A stretch of DNA of 64,000 nucleotides from VXYL01 sp965199915. GTDB lineage: Bacteria > Pseudomonadota > Gammaproteobacteria > Pseudomonadales > Azotimanducaceae. Under the pieces are notes generated by a model. It did no database searches. It saw only the letters and a program-made list of their open reading frames with translations, and was not told the DNA's origin. The stretch is from contig OZ241348.1 in assembly GCA_965199915.1 (NCBI GenBank), forward strand, positions 4,402,001 through 4,466,000, in the 5' to 3' direction. Shown piece by piece: positions 1 through 7,179 of the stretch (the first letter of the stretch is position 1; each line of letters begins with the position of its first letter). Position numbers and translations under genes: made by a program.

Positions 1-1370
1 AGATCCGCAGCGCCCCCGTGCCGGGTCGCCGCCGCCAGCTCGTCCAAGCGCGTGGAAGCGACCGTGGCGAGGAACAGCGGGCTCTTGGCCGCTTGCGCGT
101 GCCCGCGCACGCCGGCGTCCTGCCAATCGGGGATGCCGGCCGCCCGCGCCATGTCGAAGGTGACGCCGCGCGCGGCCTGTCGCACGGCGAGCGCCATGCG
201 CGGGGCGGTGTTGGCGATGTCTTCGCCCAGCACGAGCACCGCGTCCGCCTGCTCGATGGCGCTGAGCGAGGGCACGCGGAAGCCGCCACCGCGGAGTATC
301 TCCAAGGCGGTGCGCAGCGCCTCGTGCTCGTCGTCCGCCATGCCGACGCAGAAGTTCTCCGCGCCCACAAACCGCCGCAGCGCGAAGTTCGCCTCAATGG
401 ACGCGCGCGGCGAGCCGATGCCCACAACCTTCTCGTCGCCCGCAGACAGGACGACCTTCGCCGCATCCAGCGCCGCGTCCTCGCCGCGCGCCTCGAACAC
501 GCCGTCCGCGCCGCGCACACCGGCGTGGCGAATGCGCCGCTCGTGATTCACGAAGTGCGAGCCGAAGCGCCCCCGGTCGCACAGGAAGTATCCGTTCACT
601 TCGCCGTGGTAGCGGTTGTGGACGCGCTTCAGCACACCGTAGCGTTCCGCCGGAAAGGTGTTGCAGCCCACCGCGCAATGCGGACAAACGGACGGGGCGG
701 ATTGCAGGTCCCACTTGCGGGTGTAGACCTTGGAGAACGGCTTGTCCGTGAACACGCCGGTGGGGCACACCTCCACCAGGTTGCCGGCGAACTCGCTCTC
801 CAACACGCCGTCCTCTTGCCGCCCGAAGAACATGCGTGCGCGCGAGCCGAACGCCTCCAGATCTTTGCCGCCGGCGTAGTCGCGGTAGTAGCGAACGCAG
901 CGGTAGCAGGTGATGCAGCGGTTCATCTCGTGGCCGAGGAACGGGCCGAGGTATTGATTGCGCCACGTGCGCTTCTTGCCGGCGTAGCGGCGCATGGAGT
1001 GGCCGGTCATCACCGTCATGTCCTGCAGGTGGCACTCGCCGCCTTCCTCGCACACCGGGCAGTCGTGCGGGTGGTTCTCCATCAACCACTCGATCACCTG
1101 TTTGCGGAAGTCCGCCACGAACGGCGCTTGAATGGAGACGCGCATTCCGTCCGGCTTCACCGCCAGCGTGCAGGCCATTTGCAAGCGCCCGCGCTGATCC
1201 GCCTCGTCCGCGTATTCGATAACGGCGCACAACCGGCAGGAGCCGACCGACCCCAGCGCGGGATGCCAGCAGAAGTAAGGCAACTCCAAATGCTCGGAGA
1301 GACAAGCGTGCAGGAGGTTCTGCCCCGCCTCGAGCTCGTAGTCCTTGCCGTCGATGTTGACGCATGCCAT
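1..1370 (-). CDS. nuoG: NADH-quinone oxidoreductase subunit G, N-terminal part (runs off left edge)
   Basis: This is the iron-sulphur subunit of the peripheral arm of respiratory complex I, which passes electrons from NADH towards quinone on the cytoplasmic face of the membrane. About 456 codons are visible from the ATG at 1370 (protein start MACVNIDGKDYEL); the C-terminus lies outside the window. In order I see a [2Fe-2S] ferredoxin domain (CWHP...CRLC), the N5 ligand motif HPHDCPVCEEGGEC, the motif CITCYRCVRYYRDYAGG followed by EVCPTGVFTD, and an N7-type cluster motif CPHCAVGC with a later Cys (FLCDRGR). The order and spacing match NuoG rather than a formate dehydrogenase. No nuoF-like sequence lies upstream, where nuoF is usually adjacent; 1371-1924 is non-coding or degraded instead. 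Confidence 0.93.
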   Translation of the reverse strand, partial: MACVNIDGKDYELEAGQNLLHACLSEHLELPYFCWHPALGSVGSCRLCAVIEYADEADQRGRLQMACTLAVKPDGMRVSIQAPFVADFRKQVIEWLMENHPHDCPVCEEGGECHLQDMTVMTGHSMRRYAGKKRTWRNQYLGPFLGHEMNRCITCYRCVRYYRDYAGGKDLEAFGSRARMFFGRQEDGVLESEFAGNLVEVCPTGVFTDKPFSKVYTRKWDLQSAPSVCPHCAVGCNTFPAERYGVLKRVHNRYHGEVNGYFLCDRGRFGSHFVNHERRIRHAGVRGADGVFEARGEDAALDAAKVVLSAGDEKVVGIGSPRASIEANFALRRFVGAENFCVGMADDEHEALRTALEILRGGGFRVPSLSAIEQADAVLVLGEDIANTAPRMALAVRQAARGVTFDMARAAGIPDWQDAGVRGHAQAAKSPLFLATVASTRLDELAAATRHGGAAD

Positions 1371-1924
1371 CGCTCAAACCCCGCGGTCGGCCCCAACGCA
1401 CCAGTGCCGCAAGGCGCACCACGCTACGCGACTCGATCTCGATGTTGACCGTCGCTCCTGCTCCGGCACCAGCACCGCTCCCTCAAGAACCCCGCCTGCC
1501 CCGTTGCCGCCGCTAAAGAACCGCTCTAACGGCGTGCGACGGAAGGCGACAGGCGAGGCGCGAAAACCGCGCCACGATACAGACCAGTAGGGCTAGGGGC
1601 AAGCGCGGCTTTGGGGGTGGATGGATGCGGAGCGTGCGACAAATTGCAGGTGCTTGCGCCCCACAACCCCTGCGATGCCGTCGCGGATTGCGACGTTGGG
1701 GCGCAATGTCGTCACGGAGAGAGGACTTTCCTAAAACACGCACGCGACATCGAGCAATTCTCCTACATACAGGCGCTTTGGGGCTTGGGACACTGTCAGC
1801 CGAGCCCGTGCCCGACGCACGGGAAATCGACAAAGGCACGGCCCCCGGCCGTGAGGGACTATGCTACTTTCGCCACCGGCGCGGCGACGGGCCGCGCCCG
1901 CCAGCCACCATGGAGAACCGCCAC
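1371..1924. other. Gap between nuoG and the first Uma2 gene
   Basis: No convincing gene is visible in these 554 bases. Reading all minus-strand frames just upstream of nuoG gives no nuoF-like C-terminus. The right part, from about 1726, is the upstream half of the Uma2 direct repeat and recurs at 5216. The 18-base sequence at 1636-1653 is an imperfect inverted match to sequences just after both Uma2 genes (near 2715-2733 and 6320-6337), so each unit may be bounded by short inverted repeats. Confidence 0.6.
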
Positions 1925-2733
1925 ATGCCAACGCCCCCGCCGGCCGCGGCCGCCACCGCCGCCTCGAATGTCCGCGCCGCCCGCGCGGACGACGTGTACT
2001 ACCCCTGCTCGGACGGTGAGCCGATGGCCGACAACATGTGGCAGGCGAACGTCATCATGAACGCCGCCGGCGACCTCCGGGCGGCGCTCCCGACGGCACT
2101 GGTGGCGGCGGACATCCTGATGTACCCCGAGGAGGGGAACAAGGACAACAAGATCGCGCCGGACGTGCTGGTGGCGCTCCGATTGGGAACGCACAACCGC
2201 TCAAGCTATTTCGTCTGGGTGGAGGGCAAGCCGCCGGACTGGGTGCTGGAGGTGGCGTCGCCCAGCACGCAGAAGAAGGATCGGGACCGCAAGCGGTGCC
2301 GCTACGCGGCGATGGGAGTGCCGGAGTATTGGATGTTCGACCCGAAGGGCGATGTGTACCCGCCCGGCACGCCGCGGCTGCAGGGACTCAAGCTCGTGGA
2401 CGGCGACGAGTATGTGCCGCTGCCATCGCGGCTGGCGGACGGCGGGCGGATGATCCGCAGCGAGACGCTGGGCTTGGACGTGCGCGTGGACGGCGAGCTG
2501 CTTCGCTTCCGCGACGCGGCGACGGGCAGGGACGTGCCGCATCGGCCCGAGCTCCAAGCGTCCGTCGAGCGGGCCGAAGCCCGCGCCGAACGGGAAGCGG
2601 CTCGCGCGAGTCGGGAAGCCGCTGCCCGCTCGGACGCCGAGGCCCGCGTTGCCCAGTTGGAGGCTGCGCTGCGAAGTTCGCGGGTTCGCCATCCGCCGTG
2701 AGTGGTCACTTGATGACCTGCGATTTGCCGCAC
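1726..2733. repeat. Direct repeat, copy A (Uma2 gene with its upstream region)
   Basis: This segment recurs at 5216-6337. The conserved part starts about 200 bases before the Uma2 start codon and ends about 30 bases after its stop, so gene, leader and presumably promoter were duplicated together. The copies differ by scattered substitutions, mostly silent in the nuclease core, and by an expanded coiled-coil tail in copy B. Confidence 0.85.
1925..2701 (+). CDS. Uma2 family endonuclease (DUF820), copy A
   Basis: Uma2 proteins are predicted PD-(D/E)XK-fold nucleases, common in multicopy families and of unknown biological role. The 258-residue product shows the usual features: an acidic residue in IAPDVLV, the central WVLEVASPST, then EYWMFDPKGD. 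A charged Ala/Arg/Glu-rich helix forms the C-terminus. I chose the ATG at 1925 because GGAG lies about nine bases upstream and the paralogue at 5414 starts at the same place. An in-frame ATG at 1910 exists here but is ACG in the paralogue. It shares its upstream region with copy B and is not in an obvious operon. Confidence 0.88.
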   Translation: MPTPPPAAAATAASNVRAARADDVYYPCSDGEPMADNMWQANVIMNAAGDLRAALPTALVAADILMYPEEGNKDNKIAPDVLVALRLGTHNRSSYFVWVEGKPPDWVLEVASPSTQKKDRDRKRCRYAAMGVPEYWMFDPKGDVYPPGTPRLQGLKLVDGDEYVPLPSRLADGGRMIRSETLGLDVRVDGELLRFRDAATGRDVPHRPELQASVERAEARAEREAARASREAAARSDAEARVAQLEAALRSSRVRHPP

Positions 2734-2932
2734 ACGCTTGGATGCGTCGAACGCCTTTGCTCTACCCCTCGTGCCCATGAGCCGCTTTCCGCAGGCATGT
2801 CTTCCATGTGGGACGCGTAACCCATGCTCTGCGTTCGCCAAGCCGAAAGACCAAAAGTAGCATGGCGGCAGGCGTTCTCGCCATGCGCTACAGTAGCCCG
2901 TGTGTACGACATATTTGTTCGCACACGGCGGT

Positions 2933-3437
2933 TCAGGCGGCAAGGGCCATCGGCGGCGGTCTCGCGCGCGCCTTGAAGAATTCCCGCTCCATCCACTTCG
3001 CGTTCAGGCCGAACCCCAGCAGCCGGCTCGCCAGCGTCGCCGCCCGCTCGAAGCTCGTCTCCGCCGCCAGCGGCGCCGCCGCCCAAAGCAGGCCGGGCGT
3101 CGCCCGCGTCCTGGACCGTCCCTCCACCCCCAACTCGGCGTCCAGCGGACAGCGGCCGCCCCGCGCAGCCGCGCGTCCAGTACCCGCGAACAACCCGCAG
3201 CCGACCCAGCAGCCACAGCGTCTTCAGCGGCCGCAACCGCCGAACCATCGGCCCCCCGCATTCGCCGCACCGCAACCGCTCCCGCTCCGCGTCCAGCTCC
3301 GTCAGCAGCGCCGACACGCGGCCTGCCGCGAAACTCGACTCGTCCGTGAAGGCCCGCGTCAAAGCAAGGGCAGGGCGATTGCCGGCGTCGCAACCACGAG
3401 TGGTATGGTGAAGCCGTGCCTCGCAACGAACTGCCAT
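2933..3437 (-). pseudogene. ISKra4-family transposase remnant (N-terminal half)
   Basis: Two minus-strand frames together give a recognisable ISKra4-type N-terminal region. The first, about 3437-3180, carries a Cys motif (RCGECGGPMVRR) followed by LKTLWLLGRLRVVRGYW. The second, about 3193-2933, continues with PLDAELGVEG, TPGLLWAAAPLAAETSFE and LLGFGLNAKWMERE. The frame change between them and the absence of a DDE region show a dead fragment. No terminal repeats are evident. A separate C-terminal ISKra4 fragment lies at about 47.2 kb. Confidence 0.65.
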
Positions 3438-4045
3438 TGGGCGCAGCTGCCGCGCTGACGCCTCTCACGTCTCCGAGCGGAGCCTTCCTCCGTCGGCCCG
3501 GCAAGTACGACCTATGCGCGGGCACGGGCCGAATCGTGCGTCCCATCGTCGTTGACGCCCATGAGCGGTTCGACTGCGTGACCGGTGGCGACGCGCTCAA
3601 CTTGGTCGACCCCGAGATCGGGCACCCGGCGGACTGGCACGACTTCTGCTGGCGGTGCACCGACAATCCGCCGCGCCGTGCCGCCCACGCTGGCGACGTT
3701 CAGTACCGCGTCGTGGCCAAGGTCCTCGGTGGCGACCGCACCTTCGACGGCCGCGAGGCCCTGCGCAACGTGTACAACCCCGCCGCGCTGCGAAGCAAAC
3801 CGGTGTGGTGCGCCCACCACGACCGAGCGATCGTCGAACGCGCTTGGCTGACGTGGGCGGCCGGCGCCTACGCCTCCCCGTGGCCTCTGGCGCCGAGCGT
3901 CGTCGACGATTGGATTTGGACGCCGGAACAAATGGCGTCTCTCAAGGCGCTGGCGGAGCGAGTCGAACCCCACCTGCCGGCCGCCGCACGGTCGGGGTGG
4001 CGCAAGTGGTACCGCGAGCAGTTGGAGTACGGCATTGGGCGCTAG
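3416..4045 (+). CDS. Uncharacterised 209-residue protein upstream of the AbiEii-like gene
   Basis: I do not recognise this protein. It starts at a GTG at 3416 and its stop lies 11 bases inside the next gene, so the two are probably translationally coupled. The middle contains HDFCWRC and later VWCAHHD, which could form a metal site. The C-terminal third is rich in Trp and Arg. There is no signal peptide or membrane segment. The position immediately before a nucleotidyltransferase of toxin type makes a partner or antitoxin role plausible, but it does not resemble AbiEi. Confidence is for the gene being real. Confidence 0.65.
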   Translation: MPRNELPLGAAAALTPLTSPSGAFLRRPGKYDLCAGTGRIVRPIVVDAHERFDCVTGGDALNLVDPEIGHPADWHDFCWRCTDNPPRRAAHAGDVQYRVVAKVLGGDRTFDGREALRNVYNPAALRSKPVWCAHHDRAIVERAWLTWAAGAYASPWPLAPSVVDDWIWTPEQMASLKALAERVEPHLPAAARSGWRKWYREQLEYGIGR

Positions 4046-5042
4046 CAGCAGCGCGAACGCGCTCCCGATCGTCCAACCGGACTTCGTGGACGTGGAACGT
4101 CTGACGCTGATAGAACACATCGTGAGGGACATCCAAGCGCACAGCGGCGCGGCGTTGGTCGCGATGACGGGCGGCAGCGCCCTGCGCCTCTGCCATGGTC
4201 TGCCGCGCCCGTCCTTCGACCTCGACGTGGACGTGTCTGGGCCGAAAAACTGGCATCGAGCAGTGGAAGGCGCGATCAAGAGATCGCCGTGGAGCGCCCA
4301 AGCCGCGGTTGACCGCAAGCAAGGCCGCCGAGGCTACACGCGCATTCAGGTTCAGACCGAACAAGGGCAGTGGGGCACCAAGGTGGACATCAGGGTCTGC
4401 GATGGAGGGAGCCACCCGGCGTTGGAACGATCGGACTGCGAAAGGAAGAACGGCATAGTCGCCCGCAGCTTGCGTCACATCGCGGAACGCAAGCGCGAGA
4501 AGGTGCTGGGGGACGACTACCGGCAGCAGGGCCGCGATCTGTACGACTTCGCGTGGTTGATGGCGGCCAAGCCGGCGGCGGTTCCGGTTGCAGATCGCGT
4601 CCGGTTCCGAAGCTGGCTGCTAGGCTGGTCGCAACGCGACGAAGCCGCTTGGCTCGCCGCAATCCGCGACGACCGGGCCTTGAAATCCGTTGCCGGCGAG
4701 GTGGTGTTGGGCGCCGTCTACGACGTGATCGAGCACGACGCCGGATTGCGCTACCTGGATGCCAAACGGGACGGCGCCAAGTTGGCTGCTCGGCCCAACG
4801 GCGGCGCCGGAGTGCGGCTCGGCTACGTGATTCGCGGGGCGGAAGACCACTTCGTGCCTCTGGCAAGGTTGGGCGACGTCCACGAAGCCGTCGCCTTCGC
4901 CATCGCTCACGAACTCAACGCGCGGGATTGCGGCGAGGACATCGTCCAGCTGATCCGCCACAGCGGATGCCGTGGCTCAAACGTCTTCTCGTCAGGAGTA
5001 GGCGAGGAGCAGGGCACCGATCAGTCCCGCGTCCGACCCTAG
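4035..5042 (+). CDS. AbiEii/AbiGii-type nucleotidyltransferase
   Basis: Proteins of this family are nucleotidyltransferases that act as toxins of type IV toxin-antitoxin systems or in phage abortive infection. The diagnostic motif is near residue 46: VAMTGGSALRLCHGL followed by PSFDLDVDV, i.e. the GG(S/T)AL and S-x-D-L-D-x-D residues of the catalytic site. A second conserved region is ERKREKVLGDDYRQQGRDLYDFAW, quoted here in parts KREKVLGDDY and RDLYDFAWLM, typical of the family's K...RD-x-x-D-F segment. The TTG start at 4035 overlaps the upstream gene by 11 bases; a GTG at 4086 is an alternative. The last 17 codons overlap an antisense ROK-like fragment, so the native C-terminus may have been lost. 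Confidence 0.78.
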   Translation: MGASSSANALPIVQPDFVDVERLTLIEHIVRDIQAHSGAALVAMTGGSALRLCHGLPRPSFDLDVDVSGPKNWHRAVEGAIKRSPWSAQAAVDRKQGRRGYTRIQVQTEQGQWGTKVDIRVCDGGSHPALERSDCERKNGIVARSLRHIAERKREKVLGDDYRQQGRDLYDFAWLMAAKPAAVPVADRVRFRSWLLGWSQRDEAAWLAAIRDDRALKSVAGEVVLGAVYDVIEHDAGLRYLDAKRDGAKLAARPNGGAGVRLGYVIRGAEDHFVPLARLGDVHEAVAFAIAHELNARDCGEDIVQLIRHSGCRGSNVFSSGVGEEQGTDQSRVRP

Positions 5043-5150
5043 CGCGGCGCTGCGATTCAGGGCTTGGTCATCCGGCGCGGGAACGTAGCCGCCCGTGCCC
5101 CGCCGAAACACCGTCCTCGTCAGTTCCAGCAGCGGCGGTCGCTGTGCATC
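4992..5150 (-). pseudogene. Possible C-terminal fragment of a ROK-family sugar kinase
   Basis: The minus-strand frame ends in ALGSDAGLIGALLLAYS after VPAPDDQALNRS. This resembles the C-terminal end of ROK-family kinases, where an LGDDAGLIGAA-type motif is usual. Only about 50 residues are visible and nothing kinase-like continues upstream, because the sequence passes into the Uma2 repeat. It overlaps the 3' end of the nucleotidyltransferase gene on the other strand. The call rests on one short motif. Confidence 0.3.
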
Positions 5151-5215
5151 AGCCCGCCCGAGCGGGATGCGGCACAAAGGCTCCTCATCGCCGAGCGCCG
5201 ATCGCGGAGTGAAGA

Positions 5216-6337
5216 TTTTCCTAAAGATCCGCACGCGAGATCGAGCAATTCTCCTACATACAAGCGCTTTCGAGCTTGGAACACTGTCCGCCGAGCCCGT
5301 GCCCGACGGCATGGGAATCGACAAGGCGCGGCCCCGACCGTGAAGGACTATGCTACTTTCGCCACCGGCGCGGGATCAGGCCGCGCCCGCAAACCACCAC
5401 GGAGAACCGCCACATGCCAACGCCCCCGCCGGCCGCGGCCGCCACAGCCGCCTCGAACGTCCCCGCCGCCCCCGCGGACGACGTGTACTACCCCTGCTCG
5501 GACGGTAAGCCGATGGCCGACAACATGTGGCAGGCGGACGCCATCATGCACGCCACCGGCGACCTCCGGGGGGCGCTCCCGACGGCGCTGGTGGCGGCGG
5601 ACATCCTGATGTACCCGGAAGAGGGGAACAACAGGAACTTCATCGCGCCGGACGTGCTGGTGGGGCTCGGATTGGGAACGCGCAACCGCTCGAGCTATTT
5701 CGTCTGGGTGGAGGGCAAGCCGCCGGACTGGGTGCTGGAGGTGGCGTCGCCCAGCACGCAGAAGAAGGATCGGGACCGCAAGCGGTGCCGCTACGCGGCG
5801 ATGGGAGTGCCGGAGTACTGGATGTTCGACCCGAAGGGCGATGTGTACCCGCCCGGCACGCCGCGCCTGCAAGGGCTTGAGCTGGTGGATGGCGAGTACC
5901 GCGCGCTGCCGCCGCAGATCGCGGAGGGCGGGCGGACGATTCGCAGCGAGGTGCTGGGCTTGGACATCCGCGTGGACGGCGAGCTGCTTCGCTTCCGCGA
6001 CCCGGCGACGGGCAGGGACATTCCGCATCGGGCCGAGGTCGCGGCAGCCGCCGAACGGGCCAAAGCGGCTGCCAAACGGGCCAAAGCGGCCGGCGAACGG
6101 GCCAAAGCGGCCGCCGAACAGGCGAAAGCGGCCGCCAAACGCGCGGAAGCCCAAGCCAAGCGGGAGGCCGAGCAGCGCAAGGCCGCCGAAGCCAAGGCGG
6201 AACGCGAAGCGGCACGCGCGATCAGGGAGGCGTCCGCCCGCTCGTCCGCCGAGGCGCGCGTTGCGCAGTTGGAGGCCGTGCTGCGACGTTCGCGGGCCGG
6301 CCAGCCGTGAGCGATCGCTGACCTGCGATCTGTCGCA
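5216..6337. repeat. Direct repeat, copy B (Uma2 gene with its upstream region)
   Basis: This is the second copy of the segment at 1726-2733, in the same orientation, with the upstream 200 bases and a short downstream tail conserved. The interval between copies holds the ISKra4 remnant and the nucleotidyltransferase pair. Recombination between the copies could therefore excise or amplify that pair. Confidence 0.85.
5414..6310 (+). CDS. Uma2 family endonuclease (DUF820), copy B
   Basis: This 298-residue paralogue of the gene at 1925 has the same predicted PD-(D/E)XK nuclease core (IAPDVLV, WVLEVASPST, EYWMFDPKGD). It differs mainly in the C-terminal tail. There an Ala/Lys/Arg heptad, with units such as AERAKAA, AKRAKAA and GERAKAA, is repeated about five times before the same terminal RVAQLEAVLRRS helix. 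The underlying DNA is a 21-base minisatellite near 6052-6160, which suggests recent slippage. The start at 5414 has GGAG about nine bases upstream and no competing ATG. It converges on the AbiEi-like gene at 6443-7051. Confidence 0.88.
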   Translation: MPTPPPAAAATAASNVPAAPADDVYYPCSDGKPMADNMWQADAIMHATGDLRGALPTALVAADILMYPEEGNNRNFIAPDVLVGLGLGTRNRSSYFVWVEGKPPDWVLEVASPSTQKKDRDRKRCRYAAMGVPEYWMFDPKGDVYPPGTPRLQGLELVDGEYRALPPQIAEGGRTIRSEVLGLDIRVDGELLRFRDPATGRDIPHRAEVAAAAERAKAAAKRAKAAGERAKAAAEQAKAAAKRAEAQAKREAEQRKAAEAKAEREAARAIREASARSSAEARVAQLEAVLRRSRAGQP

Positions 6338-6442
6338 CGCCACGGGGAGTCCGGGATGTCCCTGAGCCCCGACACCATAGCATGTGCCTGCATGCCTGTG
6401 TGTTGGCAATAGCGCGAGCCAAAGGCGGAGGTGCCGTTGAAG

Positions 6443-7051
6443 TCAAGCGGCACGAACGCTCTCGACCACGCGGTGCGTCCGGCCGCGTTGCGCGGCCCGG
6501 AACTCGGCAACGACTTCGCGGTGGTCCTCCATGTCCACCAAGTGCAGGTTGCGGCGTGTTCGCCGCACATCTTCCAAAGCAAGGTCCGGATGCGCCAGCT
6601 TCGCGCCGAGCTGCGGGTGCGTCGACGTGCGCGCTACTATCTCCATGGGGTCGCGCTTTGTGTGCGTGAACTCGAAGGTGCCAATCGGCGTGTGGAACTC
6701 GCCCCGCCGGCCAGTGGTCATCAATGTCCAGCGTTGCGGAATCTGGCTCATCGATCCCCACTCCGCCAGCGCGTATTCAAGGCTCAAATAGCTCATGCGA
6801 CCAGGCCTGATCGCGCCGATCAGTTTGCCGGCGAAGCCCAGCCCCGCGATTTGCTTGGCGGTGGCGCCAATGTAGACGCCTTTCACGATGCGCACGAGCA
6901 CACCCGCGTTCGCCAAAGCGCCCAAGAGCCGGCGAAACGCGGCCGGGGATTCGTTCGGGAACACCGTGTGCAGCGACATCGTGTCGAATACCACAATGCC
7001 TTTGGCAGCGCAGTCCACCAAGATTGCCTTGGCCGCCCGCAGGTGGTTCAT
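6443..7051 (-). CDS. AbiEi-like antitoxin / transcriptional regulator
   Basis: AbiEi proteins are winged-helix repressors that neutralise AbiEii nucleotidyltransferase toxins, mainly by autorepression. The 202-residue product has an N-terminal wHTH-like region (about residues 20-60, ending LVRIVKGVYIGA). It then has the family's characteristic core: MSYLSLEYALAEWG, SQIPQRWTLMTTGRRGE and TPIGTFEFTHTKR. No toxin gene is adjacent. The nearest AbiEii-type gene is at 4035-5042, on the other strand and separated by Uma2 copy B, so this is either an orphan or half of a rearranged pair. No clear ribosome-binding site precedes the ATG at 7051. Confidence 0.75.
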   Translation of the reverse strand: MNHLRAAKAILVDCAAKGIVVFDTMSLHTVFPNESPAAFRRLLGALANAGVLVRIVKGVYIGATAKQIAGLGFAGKLIGAIRPGRMSYLSLEYALAEWGSMSQIPQRWTLMTTGRRGEFHTPIGTFEFTHTKRDPMEIVARTSTHPQLGAKLAHPDLALEDVRRTRRNLHLVDMEDHREVVAEFRAAQRGRTHRVVESVRAA

Positions 7052-7179
7052 GAGAATCGGCGTGGAGGGTTATGTGGACAGTATTGTGCGCCTATGCGTC
7101 TTTTGCGTCAACTCCGCCCGCCGAAGCCGCGCCGCGGGGCCTCGCCGGCGGCGCCCACGTCGCCGCCGTGCCTTCCCCG

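Noticed and set aside
1..1370. Formate dehydrogenase or NAD-reducing hydrogenase subunit instead of NuoG
   Set aside because: The order of ferredoxin domain, His-containing N5 motif, N6-type Cys motifs and N7-type cluster with its spacing fits NuoG best, though the catalytic-type C-terminal domain is off the edge.
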